This document shows, piece after piece, positions 1 through 5,576 of a DNA stretch of 5,576 bases. Source of the DNA: an uncultured Burkholderiales bacterium (GTDB lineage Bacteria > Pseudomonadota > Gammaproteobacteria > Burkholderiales > Burkholderiaceae_E); contig CAIKZV010000523.1 in assembly GCA_903831925.1 (NCBI GenBank), positions 1 through 5,576 of the forward strand. The letters run 5' to 3'. The notes beneath the pieces are model-generated. The model did no database searches. It was given only the letters and a program-made list of their open reading frames with translations, and had not been told where the DNA came from. Each line of letters begins with the position of its first letter. Within the stretch, counting starts at the first letter, position 1. The translations under genes and the position numbers were made by a program.

Positions 1-924
1 CGCCGGATCGCCGGTCTTGTCGGTGTAGCCGGTCACAGCGTACTTGCCTTCCTTCGTCACCAGCGCCACGGCGTCGGCAATGGTCTTGGAGCCCTCGGCA
101 CCGATGTCGAACTTGTCGGTTTCGAAGTAGACCGATGCCGGCAGGGCCTGCTTTGCAGCAGGCGCCGGAGCGACCGCCACCGGAGGTGCTGCCGGCGCAG
201 GCGGGGGAGCCTTAGGCGACAGCCATTGCCACAGCAGGAAAGCACCAATCAGCGCAGCCAGCCAAGGCAGCCATTTCATGAGGCCCGAAGACGGTTCTGC
301 CACCGGAACAACCTTGGCCACTGCAGGCGCAGCCACCGCAGCCAGCGATGCAGGAACCCGATCCAGCATATTCGAGAAGCTGCTGAAACCGAGGGCGTTG
401 GTCAGACGAGGATCAACATTCGCTTTGGCGAGAGTGGCTTTCTGCCCAAGAAGAAGGTTCGCCAGGCCAGTCGAATCGAGGCCACGCTCGGAGACAAGCT
501 TCTTGATCATGCCGAACAGAAACGGCGCTGCAATGCTGATCAGCGAGCTTGCCGAGCCGGCCTTGATTCCGGCGACCGACGACAAGGCGCTGGCCAGTCC
601 GGAGACCTTGTCGCCACCGAACAGACCTGAGACCAGACTGGCCCCGGTCGAGAGCAATTTGTCGGTCGGCGCACCGCCGCCGAGGATACCGGCGATATTC
701 GACAGCATTCCGGGATCGACGTTTGCACCCGTGACCATCTTGAAAAGATCGCTCGCACCCTGGGTGGTGGACGACTTTTGCATCATGCCTCCCAGCAACG
801 TGGGAATCAGTGAACCGACAGCCGACTGAACGCCGCCTTCGCTCTCACCAAGCATCTTGCTGACTGCACCAACCATACTCTGGCTGGGACCACCGGAAAA
901 CAGCTCGAGGATATTGCTGACCAT
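1..924 (-). CDS. DUF937 domain / transmembrane / OmpA-like protein, 3' end beyond the window
   Basis: Reading leftward from an ATG at 924-922, the frame stays open for all 308 codons to the window edge, so the C-terminus is missing. A GGAG Shine-Dalgarno lies at 934-931, 6 nt before the ATG, and supports this start. Residues 1 to about 195 are a Gly/Ser/Ala-rich, helix-forming region with the repeated short hydrophobic segments of DUF937 (YidB-like) proteins. Residues about 215-235 form one strongly hydrophobic Trp-rich membrane segment, followed by a Pro/Ala linker (239-261). From 262 the sequence resembles the start of an OmpA C-terminal peptidoglycan-binding domain, with VYFETDKFDI and then VTGYTDKTGD, comparable to the family's G-TD--G motif. 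There is no N-terminal signal peptide, so the inferred topology is a cytoplasmic DUF937 part, one membrane pass and a periplasmic OmpA domain that could touch the cell wall. The biochemical role of DUF937 is unknown. The gene is divergent from the small gene at 1150. Confidence 0.88.
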   Translation of the reverse strand, partial: MVSNILELFSGGPSQSMVGAVSKMLGESEGGVQSAVGSLIPTLLGGMMQKSSTTQGASDLFKMVTGANVDPGMLSNIAGILGGGAPTDKLLSTGASLVSGLFGGDKVSGLASALSSVAGIKAGSASSLISIAAPFLFGMIKKLVSERGLDSTGLANLLLGQKATLAKANVDPRLTNALGFSSFSNMLDRVPASLAAVAAPAVAKVVPVAEPSSGLMKWLPWLAALIGAFLLWQWLSPKAPPPAPAAPPVAVAPAPAAKQALPASVYFETDKFDIGAEGSKTIADAVALVTKEGKYAVTGYTDKTGDPA

Positions 925-1088
925 GAATTTCTCCGTAAAAAAATTTTCTTCACAAGCTCGATCCATTACCGAGCCGCCGGGTCGGCATGGTATCAGGGAC
1001 TTGTGACGGAAATCACGTCAATTCCAAAAAGAGAAATTTTTTTGAAATTCGAAACAATCAGGCTTGGCGCAGCGTCGTTATTCAATCC

Positions 1089-1125
1089 GCAGGTTAGCCA
1101 TCGAATGATGGCGGTGCTAACCTGC
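1089..1125. repeat. 10-bp perfect inverted repeat, possible operator or leader hairpin
   Basis: The arms GCAGGTTAGC (1089-1098) and GCTAACCTGC (1116-1125) are perfectly complementary around a 17-nt centre. The stem can be extended outward by three more pairs (TCC at 1086-1088 with GGA at 1127-1129) if C1126 is bulged. It sits 25 nt upstream of the ATG of the small putative DNA-binding gene. No T-run follows on either strand, so it does not look like an intrinsic terminator. The position fits an operator bound by a dimeric regulator, possibly the product of the next gene, or an mRNA leader stem; that role is inference. Confidence 0.6.
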
Positions 1126-1139
1126 CGGAAATTATCCGG
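1125..1139. repeat. Short inverted repeat overlapping the ribosome-binding site
   Basis: CCGGA (1125-1129) and TCCGG (1135-1139) are complementary arms around a 5-nt AATTA centre. The right arm includes the first bases of the GGAAAG Shine-Dalgarno (1138-1143) of the gene starting at 1150. Its left arm shares bases with the larger inverted repeat at 1089-1125 and its extension, so the two stems would compete in RNA. With only five pairs it may be chance. Confidence 0.35.
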
Positions 1140-1149
1140 AAAGAAATCG

Positions 1150-1377
1150 ATGGCAACACGTCTCCCTGCTGCAAAAAGCAATTCAACCAAGGCAATCGCG
1201 GCACCGACTCGGCGCGGACGCCCGCCCCGCAAGGTCTATATCAATGTGCTGGTGAAAGCCACCACGCGAGATGGCCTGGCAAAGCTGAAGGCAAGCGGCT
1301 CACTCGCGAGCCAGGGCGAGGTCATTGACGAGCTGGTCGAGAAAGTTCTCAGTCTCAAGGCTCGATCTGGCAACTGA
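1150..1377 (+). CDS. Small AT-hook / ribbon-helix-helix-like putative DNA-binding protein (75 aa)
   Basis: The frame encodes 75 residues from ATG 1150, with GGAAAG at 1138-1143 and 6 nt spacing. The open frame continues upstream to a GTG at 1003, but that extension would translate the inverted repeats and lacks a clear Shine-Dalgarno, so the ATG is preferred. Residues 1-20 are Ala/Lys/Thr-rich. Residues 21-28 (RRGRPPRK) match the basic Arg-Gly-Arg-Pro core of an AT-hook. Residues 29-35 (VYINVLV) can form a strand, 38-50 a helix, and 54-69 (beginning SQGEVIDELV) a second helix, the strand-helix-helix order of CopG/Arc-type ribbon-helix-helix proteins. I infer a small dimeric DNA-binding protein, possibly autoregulatory given the upstream inverted repeat. 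It is a stand-alone gene with no toxin partner beside it. No specific family was recognised. Gene call is fairly sure; function is moderate. Confidence 0.75.
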   Translation: MATRLPAAKSNSTKAIAAPTRRGRPPRKVYINVLVKATTRDGLAKLKASGSLASQGEVIDELVEKVLSLKARSGN

Positions 1378-1381
1378 AAGC

Positions 1382-1412
1382 GCGTCACTGCGCCACCTGA
1401 GTGTGGCGACGC
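1382..1412. terminator. Bulged GC-rich hairpin after the small gene, possible terminator
   Basis: GCGTC (1382-1386) pairs with GACGC (1408-1412), and GCCAC (1392-1396) pairs with GTGGC (1403-1407), leaving a 5-nt bulge on the left and a 6-nt loop. It starts 4 nt after the stop codon of the rightward small gene. No T-tract follows, so this is not a canonical intrinsic terminator, but the position between converging genes suits a transcript end. Confidence 0.4.
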
Positions 1413-1421
1413 CGCAGCACC

Positions 1422-1454
1422 ATTGCCTAAGTCACTTAGAGAGTGCTAGGCAAT
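1422..1454. terminator. Convergent-gene hairpin containing the hydrolase stop codon
   Basis: ATTGCCTA (1422-1429) pairs with TAGGCAAT (1447-1454). Inside it CACT (1433-1436) pairs with AGTG (1442-1445) around a 5-nt loop. On the minus strand the right arm is the last codons of the hydrolase and its TAG stop (1448-1446). No T-tract flanks either side. It may end or protect the 3' end of the ugp-hydrolase transcript, in either orientation; that is inference. Confidence 0.45.
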
Positions 1455-2639
1455 CTCGCGCAGGAAAGCGTCGATAAGCGCCATCGTCGCTGACGCTTGT
1501 TCCTGCTGGATCCAGTGCCCGGCACCCTCAACCAGATGCACGCCAAGCATTCGCGTGCATCCCGAAGCGATCATTGCCTTGAGCTCGCCTGGCTTTTGAT
1601 AGGTTCCCCAGTCGCTCGCACCGGCAATGTAGGCGCAAGGCACATCGATCGTTCGGCCGGCGTAGAGCTGATGCTCCGCGACATAACGACCACCGGTTGA
1701 GCAGCGGTACCACTGCAGCCCGCCCTGAAATCCGACGCGCTGATACTCAGCAACGTACACCGCAAGCTCATGGTCGGGAAGCCATCGGCATGCAGCGACC
1801 TGTGCCGCGCCCGGCATGTAAGGCGCAACCGTCGCAGGCATATCGCTGCCGAGGTTCATCATGTAATACAAAGGCAGCTGCGCCATCGACGCGGCCGACC
1901 AGTCGGGCAGCTCATACGGCCGGTTTTCAGGCCAATCGGCACTCTTCATGTGGTAGTAGGCCCGCAGGAATGCCTGCAGCCCCTGCGGCGCATCCAGCAT
2001 GTCGCGGTTGGCTTGGGGCGTTGAGTAGTACCACTGGTAATGCTTTCGCGCCTGCGGCAGTGCGGCCAGCGCAGTCGGCAGATCGGACGCCGGGTTGCGC
2101 TTGGCTGGTGCCCGATTGGCAGTATCGAAGGGCAGTGCTGGCGGGCCGCCGAAAGGCGCACTCATCAGCACCACCGACCTGAACACATCGGGACGCACCA
2201 GCGCACACCAGGCCGCGACCGGCGATCCGAAATCGTGCCCGATGACCGCACTGACGCTTCGATAGCCCAAGGCATGAATCAGGCCAATGGCATCGCGCGC
2301 AAGATTCAGCATTCGGAATGAATCGAGGTCGGCCTCATAACGACCATCCCAGCCTGTGGTCCGTCCGTAGCCGCGCTGATCCGGCGCCACCACGTGATAG
2401 CCGGCATCGGCCAATGCCGGCATCAGCTTTCGCCAGCTGTAGGCCAGTTCGGGGAAACCGTGCAGCAGCAGCAAACAAGGTCGCCCGGGCGACTCGAAGC
2501 CGGCCTCGAGCACATGCATGCGCAGTCCGTTGATGTTCTCGATAAAGCGTGACCGCACACCAGGCGGCAACAGCGATGCATCGAGCGGCCCGGGAAGTCG
2601 GACATCAGTTGATTGGTCAGCAGCAGGAGATGGGGTCAT
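1446..2639 (-). CDS. Epoxide-hydrolase-type alpha/beta hydrolase (397 aa)
   Basis: This is an alpha/beta-hydrolase-fold enzyme with the epoxide hydrolase signature. Numbered from ATG 2639-2637, it shows the oxyanion motif HGFPE (60-64), the nucleophile elbow GHDFGS with Asp136, a cap-domain HYQ motif (Tyr about 201), a GFQGGLQWYR motif (Tyr about 311) and a GASDWG segment whose Asp343 is the likely charge-relay acid. GHWIQQE with His375 completes the Asp-Asp-His triad. In this family the nucleophilic Asp opens an epoxide via an ester intermediate and the two cap Tyr activate the oxygen; all appear present. There is no signal peptide, so it is probably cytoplasmic. The ATG overlaps the ugpC stop by 4 nt (ATGA). 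A GTG at 2675 would add 12 residues but overlap ugpC further. It ends the ugp operon where ugpQ often sits. Substrate is unknown; a dehalogenase or ester hydrolase is less likely given the Tyr pair and HGFPE. Confidence 0.9.
   Translation of the reverse strand: MTPSPAADQSTDVRLPGPLDASLLPPGVRSRFIENINGLRMHVLEAGFESPGRPCLLLLHGFPELAYSWRKLMPALADAGYHVVAPDQRGYGRTTGWDGRYEADLDSFRMLNLARDAIGLIHALGYRSVSAVIGHDFGSPVAAWCALVRPDVFRSVVLMSAPFGGPPALPFDTANRAPAKRNPASDLPTALAALPQARKHYQWYYSTPQANRDMLDAPQGLQAFLRAYYHMKSADWPENRPYELPDWSAASMAQLPLYYMMNLGSDMPATVAPYMPGAAQVAACRWLPDHELAVYVAEYQRVGFQGGLQWYRCSTGGRYVAEHQLYAGRTIDVPCAYIAGASDWGTYQKPGELKAMIASGCTRMLGVHLVEGAGHWIQQEQASATMALIDAFLREIA
2636..2639 (-). promoter_or_regulatory. 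ATGA stop-start overlap, translational coupling of ugpC and the hydrolase
   Basis: The ATG of the hydrolase (2639-2637) overlaps the TGA of ugpC (2638-2636). Only a weak purine run (AGAAAAGA, about 2655-2648) precedes it, so the hydrolase is probably translated by ribosomes terminating on ugpC. This overlap decides the choice of the hydrolase start. Confidence 0.7.
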
Positions 2640-3700
2640 GTCGGCAGTCTTTTCTGTGTCGTCGGATCGAACCAATGCAGACTTTCGGGGGCAATCTGCA
2701 GACCGACGATTTGCCCAGGATTCGGAGCGGCAAGGCGTGCATCGGTCCGAACAATGAAGGGCGCATCGGCCAGTCGGCCATGGATGAGCCGCTCGGCGCC
2801 GAGCAACTCGACGAGCTCCACCTTCATCGGCCAGCCCTGATCGTCGAGCCGTGCATGCTCCGGGCGCACGCCTATGATCATGTCGCCCTCACGCGGCGAA
2901 TTGCCCGACAAGGGCAGCTCGCAGCCATCGCGGACAAGGCGTTGCCCCTCGACGCGAACCGGCATGAGGTTCATCGGAGGCGCACCGATAAAGCCAGCAA
3001 CAAACGTGGACTCAGGTGCCTGATAGATGGCCTCGGGCGTACCGATCTGCTCGATCAGGCCGGCATTCATGACAATGACCCGCTGGGCGAGCGTCATGGC
3101 CTCGACCTGATCATGGGTCACGAACAGCGAGGTCACGCCGAGCTCGGCATGCAGCTTGCGGATCTCGATGCGGGTCTGTGCCCGCAGACGTGCATCGAGG
3201 TTCGAGAGCGGCTCATCGAACAGGAATACCTGCGGTTGGCGCACGATGGCACGGCCCATCGCCACGCGCTGACGCTGCCCGCCCGACAGTTGCCCGGGCT
3301 TGCGATCGAGGAAGGCTTCGATCTCGAGAATCGCGGCCGCCCGGCGCACCCTGAGCGCGATCTCGTCGCGCGGCACGCGAGCGATCTTCAAGCCGTAAGC
3401 CATGTTGTCGAACACACTCATGTGCGGGTAGAGCGCGTAGTTCTGAAACACCATCGCAATGTCGCGCTCTGCGGGTTCGATGTCATTGACGACCCGCTGC
3501 CCGATGGCAATCTGGCCGCCAGTAATTTCCTCCAGTCCTGCAACCATCCGCAAGAGGGTGCTTTTGCCACAGCCGGAGGGCCCCACGATCACAATGAACT
3601 CGCCATCGGCGACCTCGGCGCTCACGCCATGAATCACACGATTCACGCGCAAGCCTGCCCGGTATTCCTTCACCACATCCCGAATCGACAACGACGCCAT
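2636..3700 (-). CDS. ugpC: sn-glycerol-3-phosphate ABC transporter ATP-binding protein UgpC
   Basis: UgpC is the cytoplasmic ATPase that powers glycerol-3-phosphate and glycerophosphodiester import through UgpA/UgpE. At 354 residues it is close to the E. coli protein (about 356). All ABC motifs are intact: Walker A GPSGCGKST (40-48), Q-loop in VFQNYALYPH (Gln86), signature LSGGQRQRV (138-146), Walker B VFLFDEP (158-164), D-loop SNLDA (166-170) and switch His196. A TOBE-type regulatory domain follows from about 235, with GVRPEH (277-282) and a C-terminal LHWFD like that of UgpC. The paralogue MalK has the same layout; the neighbours and C-terminus favour UgpC. The ATG at 3700-3698 follows a GGGGGA ribosome site at 3710-3705. 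It lies 17 nt after ugpE and overlaps the next gene by 4 nt. Confidence 0.96.
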   Translation of the reverse strand: MASLSIRDVVKEYRAGLRVNRVIHGVSAEVADGEFIVIVGPSGCGKSTLLRMVAGLEEITGGQIAIGQRVVNDIEPAERDIAMVFQNYALYPHMSVFDNMAYGLKIARVPRDEIALRVRRAAAILEIEAFLDRKPGQLSGGQRQRVAMGRAIVRQPQVFLFDEPLSNLDARLRAQTRIEIRKLHAELGVTSLFVTHDQVEAMTLAQRVIVMNAGLIEQIGTPEAIYQAPESTFVAGFIGAPPMNLMPVRVEGQRLVRDGCELPLSGNSPREGDMIIGVRPEHARLDDQGWPMKVELVELLGAERLIHGRLADAPFIVRTDARLAAPNPGQIVGLQIAPESLHWFDPTTQKRLPT

Positions 3701-3717
3701 TCAATCCCCCAGCTTCA

Positions 3718-4575
3718 TCACTTCTCGGCGTCAACCAGGCCCTTGACGAACCACTTCTGCATCAGCAGAACGACCAGCGCCGGCGGCAGCATTGCGAGTA
3801 TCGCAGTCGCCATCACCACATTCCATTCATTGCCGGCGTCACCGCCTGCCAGCATGCGCCGGATGCCCATGACGATCGGATATTTCGACTCATCGGTTGT
3901 AAAGAGCAGCGGCCAGAGATACTGATTCCAGCCGTAGATGAACTGGATCACGAAGAGCGCGGCGATGCTGGTCGCCGAAAGGGGCAGCAGCACATCAATG
4001 AAGAAGCGAATCGGACCGGCACCATCGATGCGCGATGCCTCGGTCAGTTCGTCGGGGACGGTCAGAAAGAACTGCCTAAAGAGGAAGGTTGCGGTAGCCG
4101 ATGCGATCAGCGGCACAGTCAGCCCGGCATAGGTGTTAAGCAGCCCCAGACCGGCAACCACCTGATAGGTCGGCCCGATACGCACTTCGACCGGCAGCAT
4201 CAGCGTGATGAACACCATCCAGAAGCACAGCGTTCGGCCAGGAAACCGAAAATAGACGAAGGCAAAGGCCGACAGCATCGAGATCGAGATTTTGCCGAGC
4301 GCAATCACCATGGCGCAGATGAAACTGACCTTGAGCATCGGTGCAACCGGAGCAATGCGACTGCCGGATGCGGTCTGTCCGCCAAAGAGCGCTGCGCGGT
4401 AGGTATCGATCAGATTCGAGCCCGGCCACAACGACATCGGCGCCTGCTGCACGATCTGCTCCGAGGTCTGCGTCGAGGCGACCAGGGTGACGTAGAGAGG
4501 GAAGGACACCAGCAGGACGCCAAAGATCAGCACCAGATGCGCCACAAGGGTCATGACCGGGCGGCGCTCGACCAT
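3718..4575 (-). CDS. ugpE: sn-glycerol-3-phosphate ABC transporter permease UgpE
   Basis: UgpE is one of the two inner-membrane permeases of the Ugp importer. The 285 residues match E. coli UgpE (281 aa) along their length, including the opening MVERRP (MIENRP there), LMLPVEVRI (125-133), TATFLFRQFF (161-170), FIYGWNQYLWPLL (212-224) and the final VKGLVDAEK. Six membrane segments are seen at about 9-31, 84-105, 116-138, 147-168, 200-222 and 255-274. The cytoplasmic EAA loop that docks on the ATPase runs from about 179 (EASRIDGAGP) to LPLS at 197-200. The start ATG at 4575 is 1 nt after the ugpA stop, without a clear Shine-Dalgarno, so re-initiation after ugpA is likely. Nothing looks truncated. 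Confidence 0.97.
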   Translation of the reverse strand: MVERRPVMTLVAHLVLIFGVLLVSFPLYVTLVASTQTSEQIVQQAPMSLWPGSNLIDTYRAALFGGQTASGSRIAPVAPMLKVSFICAMVIALGKISISMLSAFAFVYFRFPGRTLCFWMVFITLMLPVEVRIGPTYQVVAGLGLLNTYAGLTVPLIASATATFLFRQFFLTVPDELTEASRIDGAGPIRFFIDVLLPLSATSIAALFVIQFIYGWNQYLWPLLFTTDESKYPIVMGIRRMLAGGDAGNEWNVVMATAILAMLPPALVVLLMQKWFVKGLVDAEK

Positions 4576-4576
4576 G

Positions 4577-5464
4577 TCAGTACTGCACGCGCCGTTCGAC
4601 GTAACGGAACTGCACGACGGTGAGCGCGATCACGATCGCCATCAGAATCACCGACTGCGCAGCCGATCCGCCGAGGTCCATCGCCTTGAAGCCATCGTAG
4701 TAAGCCTTGTAGACAAGAATCGCGGTGTCCTTGCCCGGGCCGCCCTGCGTGGCAGCATCGACGATCGCAAAGGTATCGAAGAAGGCGTAGACGATATTGA
4801 TGACCAGCAAGAAGAAGGTGGTCGGCGACAGCAGCGGAAACACGATGGTCCAGAAACGATGCCACGGACGGGCACCATCGATCGCAGCGGCTTCGATGAG
4901 GCTTTTCGGTATCGACTGCAGGCCAGCCAGAAAGAACAGAAAATTGTAGGAAATCTGCTTCCAGACCGCCGCCATGATGATCAGCGCCATCGCCTGGTTG
5001 CCATTGAGCAGATGGTTCCATTCGATGCCGAGGCTGCGCAGCGCGTGGCTGACGATGCCCACCGACGGCGCGAACATGAACAGCCAGAGCACCCCTGCGA
5101 TGGCAGGCGCCACCGCATAAGGCCAGACCAGCAGCGTGGTGTAGAGCGTGGCGCCACGGATCACCCGGTTGGCCATGACCGCCAGCAGCAGGGCAATGCA
5201 GATCCCGCAGGACGCCACCAGCAGCGAGAAGACCGCCGTGGTCCGAAAAGACAGCAGATAGCTGCCGTCAGAGAAGAGCCGATCAAAGTTTTCGAGACCG
5301 ACGAACTGGGTCGATCCGCCGAAGGCATCTTCGAGCAGCACGCTCTGATAGAGCGCACTGCCCGCTGGCCAGAAAAAGAAAATCGTCACGACGACCATCT
5401 GCGGCGCGACCAGCAACCACGGCAACCAGCGGTTGCCGAATCGGACGCGCTTTTCGATGGCCAA
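4577..5464 (-). CDS. ugpA: sn-glycerol-3-phosphate ABC transporter permease UgpA
   Basis: UgpA pairs with UgpE to form the membrane channel. Its 295 residues equal the E. coli length, and shared stretches include RWLPWLLVAPQ (12-22), WKQISYNFLFF (168-178), SLIEAAAIDGA (188-198), NIVYAFFDTF (223-232) and VVQFRYVE (283-290). The EAA loop is at 191-211. Six membrane spans fit, the first at about 13-33. The start is a TTG at 5464-5462; no ATG occurs before codon 23, which would cut the first span, and the in-frame codon five positions upstream is the TGA of ugpB. There is no good Shine-Dalgarno, so initiation probably depends on ribosomes leaving ugpB. Identity is very sure, start moderately so. 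Confidence 0.96.
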   Translation of the reverse strand: MAIEKRVRFGNRWLPWLLVAPQMVVVTIFFFWPAGSALYQSVLLEDAFGGSTQFVGLENFDRLFSDGSYLLSFRTTAVFSLLVASCGICIALLLAVMANRVIRGATLYTTLLVWPYAVAPAIAGVLWLFMFAPSVGIVSHALRSLGIEWNHLLNGNQAMALIIMAAVWKQISYNFLFFLAGLQSIPKSLIEAAAIDGARPWHRFWTIVFPLLSPTTFFLLVINIVYAFFDTFAIVDAATQGGPGKDTAILVYKAYYDGFKAMDLGGSAAQSVILMAIVIALTVVQFRYVERRVQY

Positions 5465-5476
5465 TCGTTTGCAGGA

Positions 5477-5576
5477 TCAGGAGCGGTTGGCTTTCTCGAA
5501 GCGCTCAAGCTGCTCGTTACCGCGACGCACCGCGGTATCCAGAGCTTCTTTGACGCTCTGCTTGCCGGCCCACACG
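5477..5576 (-). CDS. ugpB: sn-glycerol-3-phosphate-binding protein UgpB, C-terminal end only
   Basis: Only the last 33 codons before a TGA at 5479-5477 are inside the window. The encoded tail VWAGKQSVKEALDTAV, then RRGNEQLERFEKANRS, matches the C-terminus of E. coli UgpB (VW-GK---ALD-AV-RGN--L-RFE). UgpB is the periplasmic solute-binding protein that hands glycerol-3-phosphate or glycerophosphodiesters to UgpA/UgpE. It is the upstream gene of the operon here, 12 nt before ugpA, so the operon promoter and any Pho-box control lie beyond the right edge and cannot be judged. Confidence 0.93.
   Translation of the reverse strand, partial: VWAGKQSVKEALDTAVRRGNEQLERFEKANRS

Larger units (their letters stand above)
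925..1149. other. Divergent intergenic region with AT-rich tract
   Basis: This gap separates the leftward DUF937-OmpA gene from the rightward small gene and should carry promoters for both. It includes two low-GC stretches, 937-950 (seven A then four T) and 1022-1055 (A and T runs around a TTCGAA), in otherwise GC-rich DNA. A weak short dyad, TGACG at 1004-1008 and CGTCA at 1016-1020, lies between them. On the minus strand TTGACG (1021-1016) resembles a -35 box, but the nearest -10-like hexamer, TGATAC (995-990), is 20 nt away, so no promoter is called. No convincing plus-strand sigma-70 pair was found. The inverted repeats at its right end are listed separately. Confidence 0.5.

Noticed and set aside
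278..829. Plus-strand open frame of 183 codons opposite the DUF937-OmpA gene
   Set aside because: It is antisense to a gene with a good ribosome-binding site and recognisable domains; its product has low-complexity composition and no family resemblance.
990..1021. Minus-strand TTGACG ... TGATAC as a sigma-70 promoter for the DUF937-OmpA gene
   Set aside because: The spacer is 20 nt, longer than the usual 16-19, and the -10 match is partial.
1003..1149. Extended GTG start for the small DNA-binding gene
   Set aside because: The extra 49 residues run through the AT-rich tract and both inverted repeats, and no Shine-Dalgarno lies before the GTG, whereas the ATG at 1150 has one.
1697..2321. Several plus-strand open frames opposite the hydrolase gene
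   Set aside because: They overlap one another and the well-supported hydrolase, and their translations are Arg/Ala/Pro-rich with no domain, as expected for shadow frames in GC-rich DNA.
2640..2675. Alternative GTG start adding 12 residues to the hydrolase
   Set aside because: It would lie inside ugpC with no ribosome-binding site, while the ATG at 2639 gives the common ATGA coupling arrangement.
2549..3925. Long plus-strand open frame of 458 codons antisense to ugpC and the flanking genes
   Set aside because: It covers ugpC completely, whose ABC motifs are intact on the other strand. The antisense product shows no recognisable domain and is rich in His/Arg as expected from the complement of GC-rich codons.

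Overview
The window looks like chromosomal DNA of a GC-rich proteobacterium, most likely a betaproteobacterium (Burkholderiales or Rhodocyclales type). This is inferred from base composition, the close match of the transporter proteins to enterobacterial UgpA/UgpE/UgpC/UgpB, and a DUF937-plus-OmpA protein of the sort known from betaproteobacteria. No rRNA, tRNA, insertion sequence, CRISPR array or phage gene was seen.

Layout. Left end (1-924, minus strand): the first 308 codons of a DUF937 / transmembrane / OmpA-like protein that runs off the window. It is separated by about 225 bp of partly AT-rich DNA from a divergent small gene (1150-1377, plus strand). That gene encodes a 75-residue protein with an AT-hook-like basic motif followed by a ribbon-helix-helix-like segment, preceded by two adjacent inverted repeats. 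This small gene converges on the right-hand operon, and the short gap between them holds two hairpins.

Right part (1446-5576, minus strand): a tightly packed operon read right to left. It holds the end of ugpB (periplasmic binding protein), ugpA and ugpE (the two inner-membrane permeases), ugpC (ATPase) and then an epoxide-hydrolase-type alpha/beta hydrolase. Spacings are 12 nt, 1 nt, 17 nt and a 4-nt ATGA overlap, so one transcript with translational coupling is very likely. Together UgpB-A-E-C import sn-glycerol-3-phosphate and glycerophosphodiesters. In the classical operon the gene after ugpC is ugpQ, a glycerophosphodiester phosphodiesterase; here that position holds an unrelated hydrolase whose substrate cannot be read from sequence.

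Most of the window is ordinary. The points worth a second look are the hydrolase coupled to ugpC, the small putative DNA-binding gene with its inverted repeats, and the single-pass DUF937-OmpA architecture. No clear evidence of an undescribed multi-gene system was found.
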